A stretch of DNA of 7,542 nt from Chlorobiales bacterium (GTDB lineage Bacteria; Bacteroidota; Chlorobiia; Chlorobiales; Chlorobiaceae). This document shows, piece by piece, positions 1 through 5,965 of this stretch. The DNA lies in the NCBI GenBank assembly GCA_022360415.1, contig JAKSDB010000314.1, positions 1-7,542 on the forward strand, written 5' to 3'. A program made the position numbers and the translations under genes. Position 1 is the first letter of the stretch, and every line of letters begins with the position of its first letter. Below the pieces are notes generated by a model that worked only from the letters and a program-made list of their open reading frames with translations, was not told where the DNA came from and ran no database searches.

Positions 1-657
1 ACTCAGCTCGTGGTATTGCTCTGCTTTTCTGACCTGTGATTTCAGATTTCTGACCTTTTTGGAGACCTCCACAAGGATATCGTCCACTCTTTCAAGGTCA
101 CGCGTGGTGTTCTCGAGTTGTTTGAATGTCTGCCGGCGGCGCTGCTTGTAGCGCGTGATCCCGGCCGCTTCTTCAAAAAGCCGCAGCCGCTCATCGCTTT
201 TGTTATTGATGATTTCCTCGATCATTTTCAGCTCGATCACCGAATAGGCATCGCTTCCCATACCGGTATCCGCAAAAAGATCGACAATGTCTTTCAGCCT
301 GCATGGGACCTGATTGAGAAGGTAATCGCTTTCACCGTTGCGGTACAGCCTTCTGGTAACGGTAATCTCGGTGTATTCGGTCGGCAGGATATTACGCGTG
401 TTTTCAATGGTGATGGAGACCTCGGACATGCTCAGAGGCTTGAATATCCTCGAACCGTTGAAAATGATGTTCTCCATTTTCGTCGAGCGGAGCAGAGAGG
501 ATTTCTGTTCACCGAGAACCCAGCGGATAGCGTCAACCACATTGGTTTTGCCGCACCCGTTAGGGCCAACTATAGCAGTGAGGCCTTTGTCGAAAGTGAT
601 CCTGACCTTGTGTGCAAAGCTTTTAAAGCCAAAAAGCTCAATTTTAGAAAGATGCAT
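1..657 (-). CDS. smc: Chromosome partition protein SMC, N-terminal part (gene runs off the left edge)
   Basis: The visible 219 codons are the N-terminal ATPase head of SMC, which dimerises through a long coiled coil and, with ScpA and ScpB, compacts and segregates the chromosome. The start is ATG at 657, and the reading frame is still open at base 1. The protein opens MHLSKIELFGFKSFA, the usual SMC start. Walker A is GPNGCGKT at residues 31-38, followed by IRWVLGEQ with the Q-loop glutamine at 51. FEEAAGITRYK (161-171) marks the transition into the coiled coil, and the last visible residues are charged and helix-like. Full-length bacterial SMC is about 1,150-1,200 residues, so about four fifths lies outside the window. 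Threonine replaces the more common serine in Walker A, and SVIELKMIEE (139-148) replaces the common IGQG stretch. From memory both are usual in Bacteroidota/Chlorobiota SMC. The identification is secure. Confidence 0.96.
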   Translation of the reverse strand, partial: MHLSKIELFGFKSFAHKVRITFDKGLTAIVGPNGCGKTNVVDAIRWVLGEQKSSLLRSTKMENIIFNGSRIFKPLSMSEVSITIENTRNILPTEYTEITVTRRLYRNGESDYLLNQVPCRLKDIVDLFADTGMGSDAYSVIELKMIEEIINNKSDERLRLFEEAAGITRYKQRRRQTFKQLENTTRDLERVDDILVEVSKKVRNLKSQVRKAEQYHELS

Positions 658-799
658 CTGCTCGTGTGGAGTTGACCGTAATGACAGGAACACTCGCTTT
701 AACCGATTGTTCCCAGCTGTGCGAAGGTATCGGCCCAAAGCGTTGTTCAGCCTTCATGTGTGAACAAATTTAAGAAAAATAAACGATTGCAGTGAATTT
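658..799. other. Intergenic gap between folP and smc
   Basis: This 142-base gap lies between two co-directional minus-strand genes. I see no intrinsic terminator after folP and no convincing -35/-10 pair for smc. The only structure noted is a 6+6 bp inverted repeat, GGAACA at 687-692 and TGTTCC at 708-713, with a 15-base spacer. It starts about 30 bases upstream of the smc ATG and may be chance. Confidence 0.5.
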
Positions 800-1717
800 T
801 CAGGAGAGTCCCGGAGGTTCGGTTTCCTTCCCGGTTGCAGATGAGGCAACTGCCAGCACCTCAACAGTTTCCCTGACGTCATGCACCCGTAGAATGTTCG
901 CGCCGTTGTTCAGAGCGATAGTGTTGGCGGCAATGGTCGCTGTCAGACGTTTTCCTGGTGGCGGTAACGGTTCGTCAGGGTGCTTCTGCAGTACCTTTCC
1001 GAGAAAGGATTTTCTGGAAAGACCAGCGAGCAGCGGGCGTTCCAGTACATGGAGGTCGCCGAGCCTTCGGAGCAGCTCATAATTTTCCGCCACACTTTTG
1101 CCGAACCCGAAACCGGGATCGAGAATGATATCGTGAACTCCTTGTTTTTCCGCGGCTGCCATACTGTTGCGAAGGCCGTTTTTCACACGTGTGAGGATGC
1201 CTGCTCCGGCGGTTTCGGTCTCGTGGCTCCATTGCATGTTTTCCGGGCTTTCGGTTGTGTGCATGAGGATTGCGGCTGCGCGGTGCCGGCGACAGACCTC
1301 AGCGATATCAGGATCGAAGGTGAAACCGGAGATGTCGTTGACCATCAGGGCACCGGCAAGCAGCGCCTGCTCTGCGACGGGAGCCTTGTAAGTATCAATG
1401 GAGATCAGAATATCCGATTGTCTTCCCAGTTCACGGATAACGGGGATTGTTCTGCGAAGCTCTTCATCGACAGCAACTTTCCTGGCGCCCGGTCTTGTGG
1501 ACTCCCCGCCGATATCGATCATGTCGGCGCCCTGGTGTATCATCTCCAGCGCTTTTTCAACAGCACGGTCGACTGCGGCGGTTTGTGCCCCGGGCGGGAA
1601 TGCCCCTCCGTCATAAAAAGAGTCGGGAGTGATATTGAGAATACCCATGATTTTCGCTTGCCCGGCAAGATCAAGTTCCCTGTCACGGCACTGTATGCGG
1701 TAGTTGTCTCTGTTCAT
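800..1717 (-). CDS. folP: Dihydropteroate synthase (folate biosynthesis)
   Basis: This 305-residue cytosolic enzyme condenses 6-hydroxymethyl-7,8-dihydropterin diphosphate with p-aminobenzoate to give 7,8-dihydropteroate, and is the target of sulfonamides. All signature loops of the TIM-barrel fold are present in order: MGILNITPDSFYDGG (24-38), DIGGESTRPGA (68-78), SIDTYKA (106-112), VNDISG (126-131), DPGFGFGK (200-207), GLSRKSFLG (232-240) and RVHDV (277-281). The SRK and RxHDV residues bind the substrate and phosphate. Length is slightly above the usual 270-290, because of a short poorly conserved C-terminal tail after residue 290. The start at 1717 is an ATG with no clear ribosome binding site. 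The MHMxG loop common in the family reads MHTTESPENMQ here (152-162). It lies between the M50 protease gene and smc on the same strand, with gaps of 117 and 142 bases; no functional link to either neighbour is evident. Confidence 0.96.
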   Translation of the reverse strand: MNRDNYRIQCRDRELDLAGQAKIMGILNITPDSFYDGGAFPPGAQTAAVDRAVEKALEMIHQGADMIDIGGESTRPGARKVAVDEELRRTIPVIRELGRQSDILISIDTYKAPVAEQALLAGALMVNDISGFTFDPDIAEVCRRHRAAAILMHTTESPENMQWSHETETAGAGILTRVKNGLRNSMAAAEKQGVHDIILDPGFGFGKSVAENYELLRRLGDLHVLERPLLAGLSRKSFLGKVLQKHPDEPLPPPGKRLTATIAANTIALNNGANILRVHDVRETVEVLAVASSATGKETEPPGLS

Positions 1718-1834
1718 GCGTGGGGTTTGTTACTATTTCATTGGGCAGATCCCGATTTCCAGATACACCTTTTAGATAAGTTTTATGGGACGTATTGAAC
1801 ACCTATAAGCTTGTGGAGCCTTTTTTAATTCCTG
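1718..1834. other. Intergenic gap between the M50 protease gene and folP
   Basis: This stretch of 117 bases holds no gene that I can support. A T-run at 1820-1825 on the plus strand is preceded only by a 3-bp potential stem, too weak to call a terminator, and no plus-strand gene would need it. I cannot place a folP promoter here with confidence. Confidence 0.45.
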
Positions 1835-2863
1835 TTACGTTATTCCGAACGGGACAGGGGTAAAGCACAGAAAGAAAATGATAATGGCAAGCCAGCCTGT
1901 CAGGATTCTTCCGGGAAGCAGTTTGTGGTCCATCAGGGTAGGAGGATGATCGGAGCCGAGGAATCTGTAAAGAATAAATGACCAGAGTACCCATCCCGGC
2001 CATGACCATGCCGTGACTGCATCGGGAAGGGGGAATGTCTTGCCGGGATAGACAAGCTCGAAAAGCAGCATGAAAAGCGAGGGTAGTCCCATCAGGGTGA
2101 TAATACAGAGGAAAGCCGTAGCCCCTCTTCTGTGGACTTTTCTGCCGAACATTGCGTAAATGATGTGTCCTCCGTCCAGCTGTCCGATAGGCAACAGGTT
2201 CAGGGCGGTAACGAAACAGCCGAGCCATCCTGCGAAAAGGTAGGGGTAATGGTACATTTCTGTCATTGGAGGGCTGTATGCGGGGTTCAAAGCCTTTTCG
2301 AGCAGAATGTACAGCAGGTTTTTTCCGAGAAAAAGGGTGTTTTCCGGCGGAGGAGACGGAATCCCTCCCAACGTTTCGTATTCGGGGTGGATAGTATAGA
2401 TATAATCTACCGGCGGAAGATGTGTGAACCCATAAACAAGGAGGCAAAAAGCGACCACGAACCCGGAAAGAGGGCCTGAAAAACCGGTATCGAACAACGC
2501 TCTCGAGTGGGGAACCCTGTCCTTGATGCGAATGACGGCGCCGAGAGTACCCAGGCTTAAGAGGAAAGGAAGTGGCGGTACCGGAATGAAATATGGCAGT
2601 GTGGCACGCATGCGGTGGTAGAAAGCGGCAAAAAAATGTCCGAACTCATGAGTGCCGAGGAACAGCAGGAGCGAGAAGCTGTAAGGAAGCCCGTAACGCA
2701 GATCGTCGAGAAATGACGGGAAGCTGTCGAGTCTCACGGGGTGCCCTGTCCAGAAAGCGCCTGCCCAGAGTGTTGTGACCAGTGTGGCTATGAAAAGACC
2801 TGCATGCAGAGGGTAGTTCTGTTCCGCCAGTATGCGGCGCCGAGAAAACAACGGTTCCCCCAT
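1835..2863 (-). CDS. Site-2 protease family (M50) membrane metalloprotease
   Basis: This is a predicted polytopic intramembrane zinc protease of 342 residues, counted from ATG at 2863. The zinc-binding motif HEFGH is at residues 72-76, and the third ligand lies in NLLPIGQLDGGH (222-233, the family LDG motif, D230). GFSGPLSG (127-134) is another conserved feature of the family. Hydrophobic stretches at about 20-38, 57-70, 133-147, 207-222, 250-268, 290-300 and 320-336 support a multi-pass membrane protein. Family members cleave transmembrane segments of regulatory or other membrane proteins; the substrate here is unknown, and no PDZ domain or anti-sigma partner is visible. The start is uncertain. 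An in-frame ATG at 2962 lies 7 bases after the methyltransferase stop, with AAGGGG just 2 bases before it, and would add 33 residues. I prefer 2863 because the extension is serine-rich and has no recognisable family sequence, whereas FSRRRILAEQNY looks like a natural N-terminus. Length from either start fits the family. Confidence 0.88.
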   Translation of the reverse strand: MGEPLFSRRRILAEQNYPLHAGLFIATLVTTLWAGAFWTGHPVRLDSFPSFLDDLRYGLPYSFSLLLFLGTHEFGHFFAAFYHRMRATLPYFIPVPPLPFLLSLGTLGAVIRIKDRVPHSRALFDTGFSGPLSGFVVAFCLLVYGFTHLPPVDYIYTIHPEYETLGGIPSPPPENTLFLGKNLLYILLEKALNPAYSPPMTEMYHYPYLFAGWLGCFVTALNLLPIGQLDGGHIIYAMFGRKVHRRGATAFLCIITLMGLPSLFMLLFELVYPGKTFPLPDAVTAWSWPGWVLWSFILYRFLGSDHPPTLMDHKLLPGRILTGWLAIIIFFLCFTPVPFGIT

Positions 2864-2969
2864 TGATGTTATGCTGTTGGTTGGAAAAACTGACTTGAAG
2901 TATACGCTTTTTGCAGAAGAAATGATATGGGCGCTGAGGTTGCCGGCTGGAGATATACTCATGACCCCT

Positions 2970-3872
2970 TTAGACAAAAGGGACTCTGAGCACGGAGAGC
3001 GGCCAGAAAAAATCAATGTGGTGCCGGTTCGAACCTGTTGCTATTTCTGCAATCAGGTCAAGCTCGGGTTCCGAATAGAACTTTCTTGCAGAAGTATAGC
3101 CGTCGAGCATAAGAATGGAGCTGCGTTGCAAAGCGGCAAACAAGGGGACTCCTACAAGAAGATCGAGCCCCCTGTGTCCATCGAGTCCCAGGAACAAAGA
3201 AGCGCCTTGCAGTTGGCTCTGTTCAATGATTCTCGCCAGCTGTCCGGGAGAGAAATGATGCATGCTCTGTGATATGAGGACTATATCGAATGAGCGGTCA
3301 TCAAGTTCATCTATCGCAAAAGCGTTAATGGTCCGGAACTCTACCGGAAGTCCCTGTTTCCCGGCAGTCTGGTTGCAATAGTTGACGTACTCCGGTACAA
3401 TGTCTGAACCGGTGATTGCAACCGGGAGGGATGATTGTTTTACGCGTTCCGCAATTGCAAAGGCAAGTCCTCCCGCTCCGCTGGCCAGTTCAAGTATTTT
3501 AACGGGGTGTTTCCTGTTTCTGGCCAGATCCTGTATTGACGGCTCCACTATCGAAATGTAGCGGGAATAGAGCAGCAGCATGTTGTTCATGTTATCGAGT
3601 GCCCTGATCAAGCCCAGTTTTTTTTCCGCAGACAGTGAAGGGCTGTCCATATGCTCCTCTTCTTCTGTGCGGACAGACCGGTCGATGAGCTCGGAAACAA
3701 GAAAAAAGCCTCCCAGCTTTTTGGAGATACTGAACCGTTCGTCAAGAAACGCGGCATGGTAGCGGTTAACGGCACTTTCCAGTTCTTCCTGTGTATCCCA
3801 TAGCGGGGGAAAGGTCAGGTTCTTCCGAAGGTTGTCGAGCGCAATATGTCCGGCGGTTTTGAGTTGCAGCAT
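2970..3872 (-). CDS. Class I SAM-dependent methyltransferase, substrate unknown
   Basis: This predicted cytosolic methyltransferase is 300 residues long from ATG at 3872. The Rossmann-type SAM site is clear: motif I ILELASGAGG at 126-135, the acidic residue after the second strand in TGSDIVPEYV (D157), and FDIVLISQSMHHFSP at 195-209, which resembles the motif-IV region of the UbiE/type 11 group. The C-terminal part, with GLDGHRGLDLLVG (229-241) and a following helix-rich section, is not one I recognise, so no substrate can be named. The start is uncertain. The frame stays open to a TTG at 3989, giving 339 residues with an N-terminal CNSC pair. A likely extended -10 element at 4022-4030 on this strand would give a short leader to that TTG and a leader of about 140 bases to the ATG. 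I chose the ATG because TTG starts are rare and both sites have poorly spaced Shine-Dalgarno sequences. It is divergent from the Rrf2 operon and shares its control region. Confidence 0.83.
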   Translation of the reverse strand: MLQLKTAGHIALDNLRKNLTFPPLWDTQEELESAVNRYHAAFLDERFSISKKLGGFFLVSELIDRSVRTEEEEHMDSPSLSAEKKLGLIRALDNMNNMLLLYSRYISIVEPSIQDLARNRKHPVKILELASGAGGLAFAIAERVKQSSLPVAITGSDIVPEYVNYCNQTAGKQGLPVEFRTINAFAIDELDDRSFDIVLISQSMHHFSPGQLARIIEQSQLQGASLFLGLDGHRGLDLLVGVPLFAALQRSSILMLDGYTSARKFYSEPELDLIAEIATGSNRHHIDFFWPLSVLRVPFV

Positions 3873-4021
3873 GTCCTTGGTGTTTAGGGCGCCTTTACAT
3901 GAATTGCATGGCTCGGGGGCAACAGGAGCGGTATAAGTTTTTTCAATATATGGTTGCCGGGAGTATTTCAGAAACACCTGTGCCGTCAAAGCCTTCGATT
4001 AAAAAATGTGCTGTGGGAAAA

Positions 4022-4030
4022 AGTATATCA
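4022..4030 (-). promoter_or_regulatory. Candidate extended -10 promoter for the methyltransferase gene
   Basis: Read on the minus strand the bases are TGATATACT, which matches the extended -10 pattern TGnTATAAT at all but one position. No good -35 is visible upstream, which is tolerated for extended -10 promoters. Transcription would start near 4015 and run left into the methyltransferase gene. This is inferred from sequence only. Confidence 0.45.
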
Positions 4031-4041
4031 TGAAATTTTTT

Positions 4042-4069
4042 TTGGTTTTTAGGGAACTGATACTATATT
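4042..4069 (+). promoter_or_regulatory. Candidate sigma-70-type promoter of the rrf2-hcp operon
   Basis: A possible -35 (TTGGTT, 4042-4047) and -10 (TATATT, 4064-4069) are separated by 16 bases. The -10 lies inside the spacer of the inverted repeat, so a protein bound there would block polymerase. Transcription would start near 4076, leaving a leader of only about 14 bases before the ATG at 4090, with no Shine-Dalgarno sequence. T-rich runs at 4036-4043 and 4046-4050 overlap the -35. Confidence 0.45.
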
Positions 4070-4079
4070 GGTATCAGTT
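4055..4079. promoter_or_regulatory. Perfect 25-bp inverted repeat, probable operator of the Rrf2 regulator
   Basis: The half-sites AACTGATAC (4055-4063) and GTATCAGTT (4071-4079) are exact reverse complements around a 7-base spacer, TATATTG. The 25-bp span suits a dimeric winged-helix regulator; IscR sites are of similar size. It lies 10 bases before the rrf2 start and covers the candidate -10, which fits autorepression. The half-site does not resemble the NsrR or HcpR consensus as I remember them. I found no second copy of the full repeat in the window. Confidence 0.7.
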
Positions 4080-4089
4080 ATATGATGTT

Positions 4090-4557
4090 ATGAAAGTTCT
4101 GACAAAAAATACCGATTACGCTCTCAGAGCCCTGCTTGTGCTTGGTGCGCATGAAGGAGAATATGTTTCGGCGAGAAAAATTTCCGAGGAGCAGGACATC
4201 CCTTACCAGTTTCTGAGAAGAATTCTTCAGGAGCTTTGCAGGAATGGCCTTGTGATTACAAAAGAAGGGGCGCGGGGCGGTGTAAAGCTTGACCGTGAAC
4301 CCGGAAGTATAAGGGTGAAAGAGGTTATTGAGATTTTTCAGGGCAAGGTCGAGCTTTCAGAGTGCATGTTTCGCAAACAGCTTTGCTCCAATCGTGCCAG
4401 CTGCGTGCTTCGCCATGAGATCATGAGGATCGAACAGATTGTCAACCGTGAGTTTGAGAGGATTACGATCGGCAAGCTGCTCGATGATCTCGAAATGCTT
4501 CACAATGGGGCGGAAGTGACCCGGAACATTGCGGATTCCATGCATGATGAACAGTAG
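4090..4557 (+). CDS. Rrf2-family transcriptional regulator with three Fe-S-type cysteines
   Basis: This is a 155-residue cytosolic DNA-binding protein of the Rrf2 family (relatives: IscR, NsrR, RirA). It opens MKVLTKNTDYALRALLVLG, the standard family N-terminus. The winged helix-turn-helix covers about 25-67, with the recognition region IPYQFLRRILQEL (37-49) and wing KEGARGGVKL (58-67). C92, C99 and C105 form C-x6-C-x5-C, close to the spacing that holds an Fe-S cluster in IscR, NsrR and RirA. D9 aligns with the aspartate that is the fourth cluster ligand in Streptomyces NsrR. The start at 4090 is chosen because family homology begins exactly there; an upstream extension to 4006 would encode the operator and is not credible. 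First gene of the likely operon with hcp, and probably autoregulated through the adjacent inverted repeat. An NO or redox sensor is the best guess; an NsrR-like name is not assigned because cysteine spacing does not separate the subfamilies. Confidence 0.93.
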   Translation: MKVLTKNTDYALRALLVLGAHEGEYVSARKISEEQDIPYQFLRRILQELCRNGLVITKEGARGGVKLDREPGSIRVKEVIEIFQGKVELSECMFRKQLCSNRASCVLRHEIMRIEQIVNREFERITIGKLLDDLEMLHNGAEVTRNIADSMHDEQ

Positions 4558-4579
4558 GGGCGGAGCAATGTGTCCGCCC
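4558..4579 (+). terminator. Strong GC-rich hairpin directly after the rrf2 stop, without a U-tract
   Basis: The bases right after the TAG stop form a perfect 7-bp stem, GGGCGGA (4558-4564) with TCCGCCC (4573-4579), around an 8-base loop. No T-run follows, so it is not a classical intrinsic terminator. It may partly attenuate transcription, mark an mRNA processing point or protect the 3' end of the rrf2 message, lowering or uncoupling the downstream genes. Confidence 0.5.
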
Positions 4580-4641
4580 GCTTCCGGATCATGAACCCGA
4601 TGATGAAATTCAAAAAAACATCAAAAGAGACTTGAAAAACA

Positions 4642-5499
4642 ATGAAAAGACAGATAGTAACCATAGATGAAACCAAGTGTGACGGCTGCGGTGACTGTAT
4701 CCCCGGCTGTCCCGAAGGGGCCTTACAGATTATCGACGGTAAGGCAAGGCTGGTAAGCGATCTTTTCTGTGACGGGCTTGGTGCCTGTATAGGGACCTGC
4801 CCCCAGGGAGCAATAAGCGTCGAGGAACGGGAAGCCGAACCGTATGACGAAAGGAGAGTTATGGAGGAAAGCATCGTGAAAGGCGGCCCCAACGTTATCG
4901 CCGCGCATCTCGAGCACCTGGAGTCGCACGGTGAGGAGGTCTACCTGCATGAGGCTCTGAACTACCTGAAAGAAAAGGGAATTGACAATCCCCTTGAAAA
5001 CGGGTCAGGCAAATCCGGCGCCGGACGTGAAGCATGTGGCTGTCCCGGCAGTGCCCTTATGGATTTCAGAGATAACGGGGATGCGACAGAGCAGAGAGCG
5101 GCAGCCGCAGGGCAGAAGTCCGAGCTCGCGCAATGGCCCATACAGCTTCACCTTGTAACGCCTCTGGCTCCTTACTATCAGGGGGCAGATCTGCTCCTGG
5201 CTGCCGATTGTACAGCATTCGCGGTCGGGTCGTTCCACCCGGATTTCATGAAAGGAAAGAGCATTGCTATCGCGTGCCCGAAACTCGATACGGGAATGGA
5301 CAGATATGTGGAAAAGCTGAAAGCAATGATCGATCACGCCAAAATCAATACGATCACTGTCGCAATTATGGAAGTGCCCTGCTGCGCAGGCCTTGTCTCC
5401 ATTGTACAGCAGGCGCTTGAAAAGGCGTCCAGGAAAGTGCCGGTCAAAAAGGTTGTTGTCGGCGTCAGGGGAGAGATACTTGACGAGGAATGGGTATAA
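4642..5499 (+). CDS. 4Fe-4S ferredoxin-type protein associated with hybrid cluster protein
   Basis: This cytosolic protein of 285 residues has an N-terminal ferredoxin module and a conserved C-terminal domain. The first cluster motif is complete: C13, C16, C19 and C23 in CDGCGDCIPGCP. The second, CDGLGACIGTCP, has C43, C49 and C53, but L46 replaces the expected fourth cysteine. From memory this replacement is usual in this family, found in many strict anaerobes. A linker of about 110 residues holds CGCPGS (132-137). The C-terminal domain (about 165-255) runs from QWPIQLHLVTPLAPYY through ADCTAFA and ACPKLD to EVPCCAG (245-250), supplying C190, C212, C247 and C248 as further possible metal or redox residues. 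The ATG at 4642 has only a weak AGAGA element 12 bases upstream. It lies 84 bases after rrf2 and two genes before hcp. A role as electron donor to Hcp is inferred from the cluster content and neighbourhood, not from a visible docking motif. Confidence 0.88.
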   Translation: MKRQIVTIDETKCDGCGDCIPGCPEGALQIIDGKARLVSDLFCDGLGACIGTCPQGAISVEEREAEPYDERRVMEESIVKGGPNVIAAHLEHLESHGEEVYLHEALNYLKEKGIDNPLENGSGKSGAGREACGCPGSALMDFRDNGDATEQRAAAAGQKSELAQWPIQLHLVTPLAPYYQGADLLLAADCTAFAVGSFHPDFMKGKSIAIACPKLDTGMDRYVEKLKAMIDHAKINTITVAIMEVPCCAGLVSIVQQALEKASRKVPVKKVVVGVRGEILDEEWV

Positions 5500-5539
5500 A
5501 AAGGCAAAAGTCAATCATTAGCAAGTAGTCATTTGAAAA

Positions 5540-5953
5540 ATGCTCAAGGATGCGCTGGGTAATTACAGGGGGTCGCTCGAGGAGCTTGACAGGAAGATAG
5601 AGAAAGACCGGAACAATGCGGAGGCTTACTATGACCGCGCGAACGCCCGGTTTTGCGCAGGCGACAGGGCGGGGGCAGTCTCGGACTACACCAGGGCGAT
5701 GGAGCTTGGACTTCGCCCCCGCGAAAATTTTCTCGCAATCGGGAACAGAGCGACGGCAAGGGCCGAACTGGAGGATATCGACGGAGCAATGGATGATTTT
5801 ACGGCTATTATAAAGGCCAGCCCGAGAAACAGGGGGGTACTGAAAACAGCGCTTTTCAACAGGTCGCTGCTGAAAAGAATTCGTGGCGATCATAAAGGTG
5901 CCGATCAGGATTATCGGCACGCACTATCAATCAAAAATCACAACAAGCAATAA
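5540..5953 (+). CDS. Small tetratricopeptide repeat (TPR) protein
   Basis: This 137-residue protein consists almost wholly of three TPR helix pairs, at about residues 25-59, 61-96 and 98-133. The consensus residues are visible as AYYDRANARFCAGDRAGAVSDY in the first repeat (29-50) and as matching small, aromatic and acidic positions in the others. There is no signal peptide or membrane segment, so it is probably cytosolic. TPRs bind other proteins and no catalytic residues are seen, so an adaptor or assembly role is the most that can be inferred. It lies 40 bases after the ferredoxin-type gene and its stop is 12 bases before hcp, so it is very likely co-transcribed. The ATG at 5540 has no obvious Shine-Dalgarno sequence. 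The repeat match and the continuous frame with sound codon use make it a real gene; its partner may be Hcp, the ferredoxin-type protein or something outside the window. Confidence 0.82.
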   Translation: MLKDALGNYRGSLEELDRKIEKDRNNAEAYYDRANARFCAGDRAGAVSDYTRAMELGLRPRENFLAIGNRATARAELEDIDGAMDDFTAIIKASPRNRGVLKTALFNRSLLKRIRGDHKGADQDYRHALSIKNHNKQ

Positions 5954-5955
5954 AG

Positions 5956-5961
5956 AGGAGG
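5956..5961 (+). promoter_or_regulatory. Strong Shine-Dalgarno sequence of hcp
   Basis: AGGAGG sits 4 bases before the hcp ATG at 5966, starting just after the TPR stop. It is the only textbook ribosome binding site in the window, which suggests that hcp is translated at a higher rate than the genes before it. Confidence 0.75.
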
Positions 5962-5965
5962 AGAA

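Noticed and set aside
118..763. Plus-strand open frames opposite the smc start
   Set aside because: They are antisense to the conserved SMC head, including Walker A and the Q-loop, and have no supporting homology.
980..1798. Long open frame (272 codons) on the plus strand opposite folP
   Set aside because: It lies almost fully antisense to folP, whose motifs are complete, and its translation shows no recognisable domain. It is a by-product of folP codon use.
1808..1826. Possible intrinsic terminator with a T-run on the plus strand
   Set aside because: The stem is only 3 bp, and no plus-strand gene ends nearby.
1803..2447. Minus-strand open frame in another frame across the M50 protease gene
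   Set aside because: The overlapping frame carries HEFGH and LDGGH and clear membrane segments; this one reads as arginine- and serine-rich nonsense.
4006..4089. 28-codon upstream extension of the rrf2 gene
   Set aside because: It would encode the operator and promoter bases, and Rrf2 family similarity begins exactly at the ATG at 4090.
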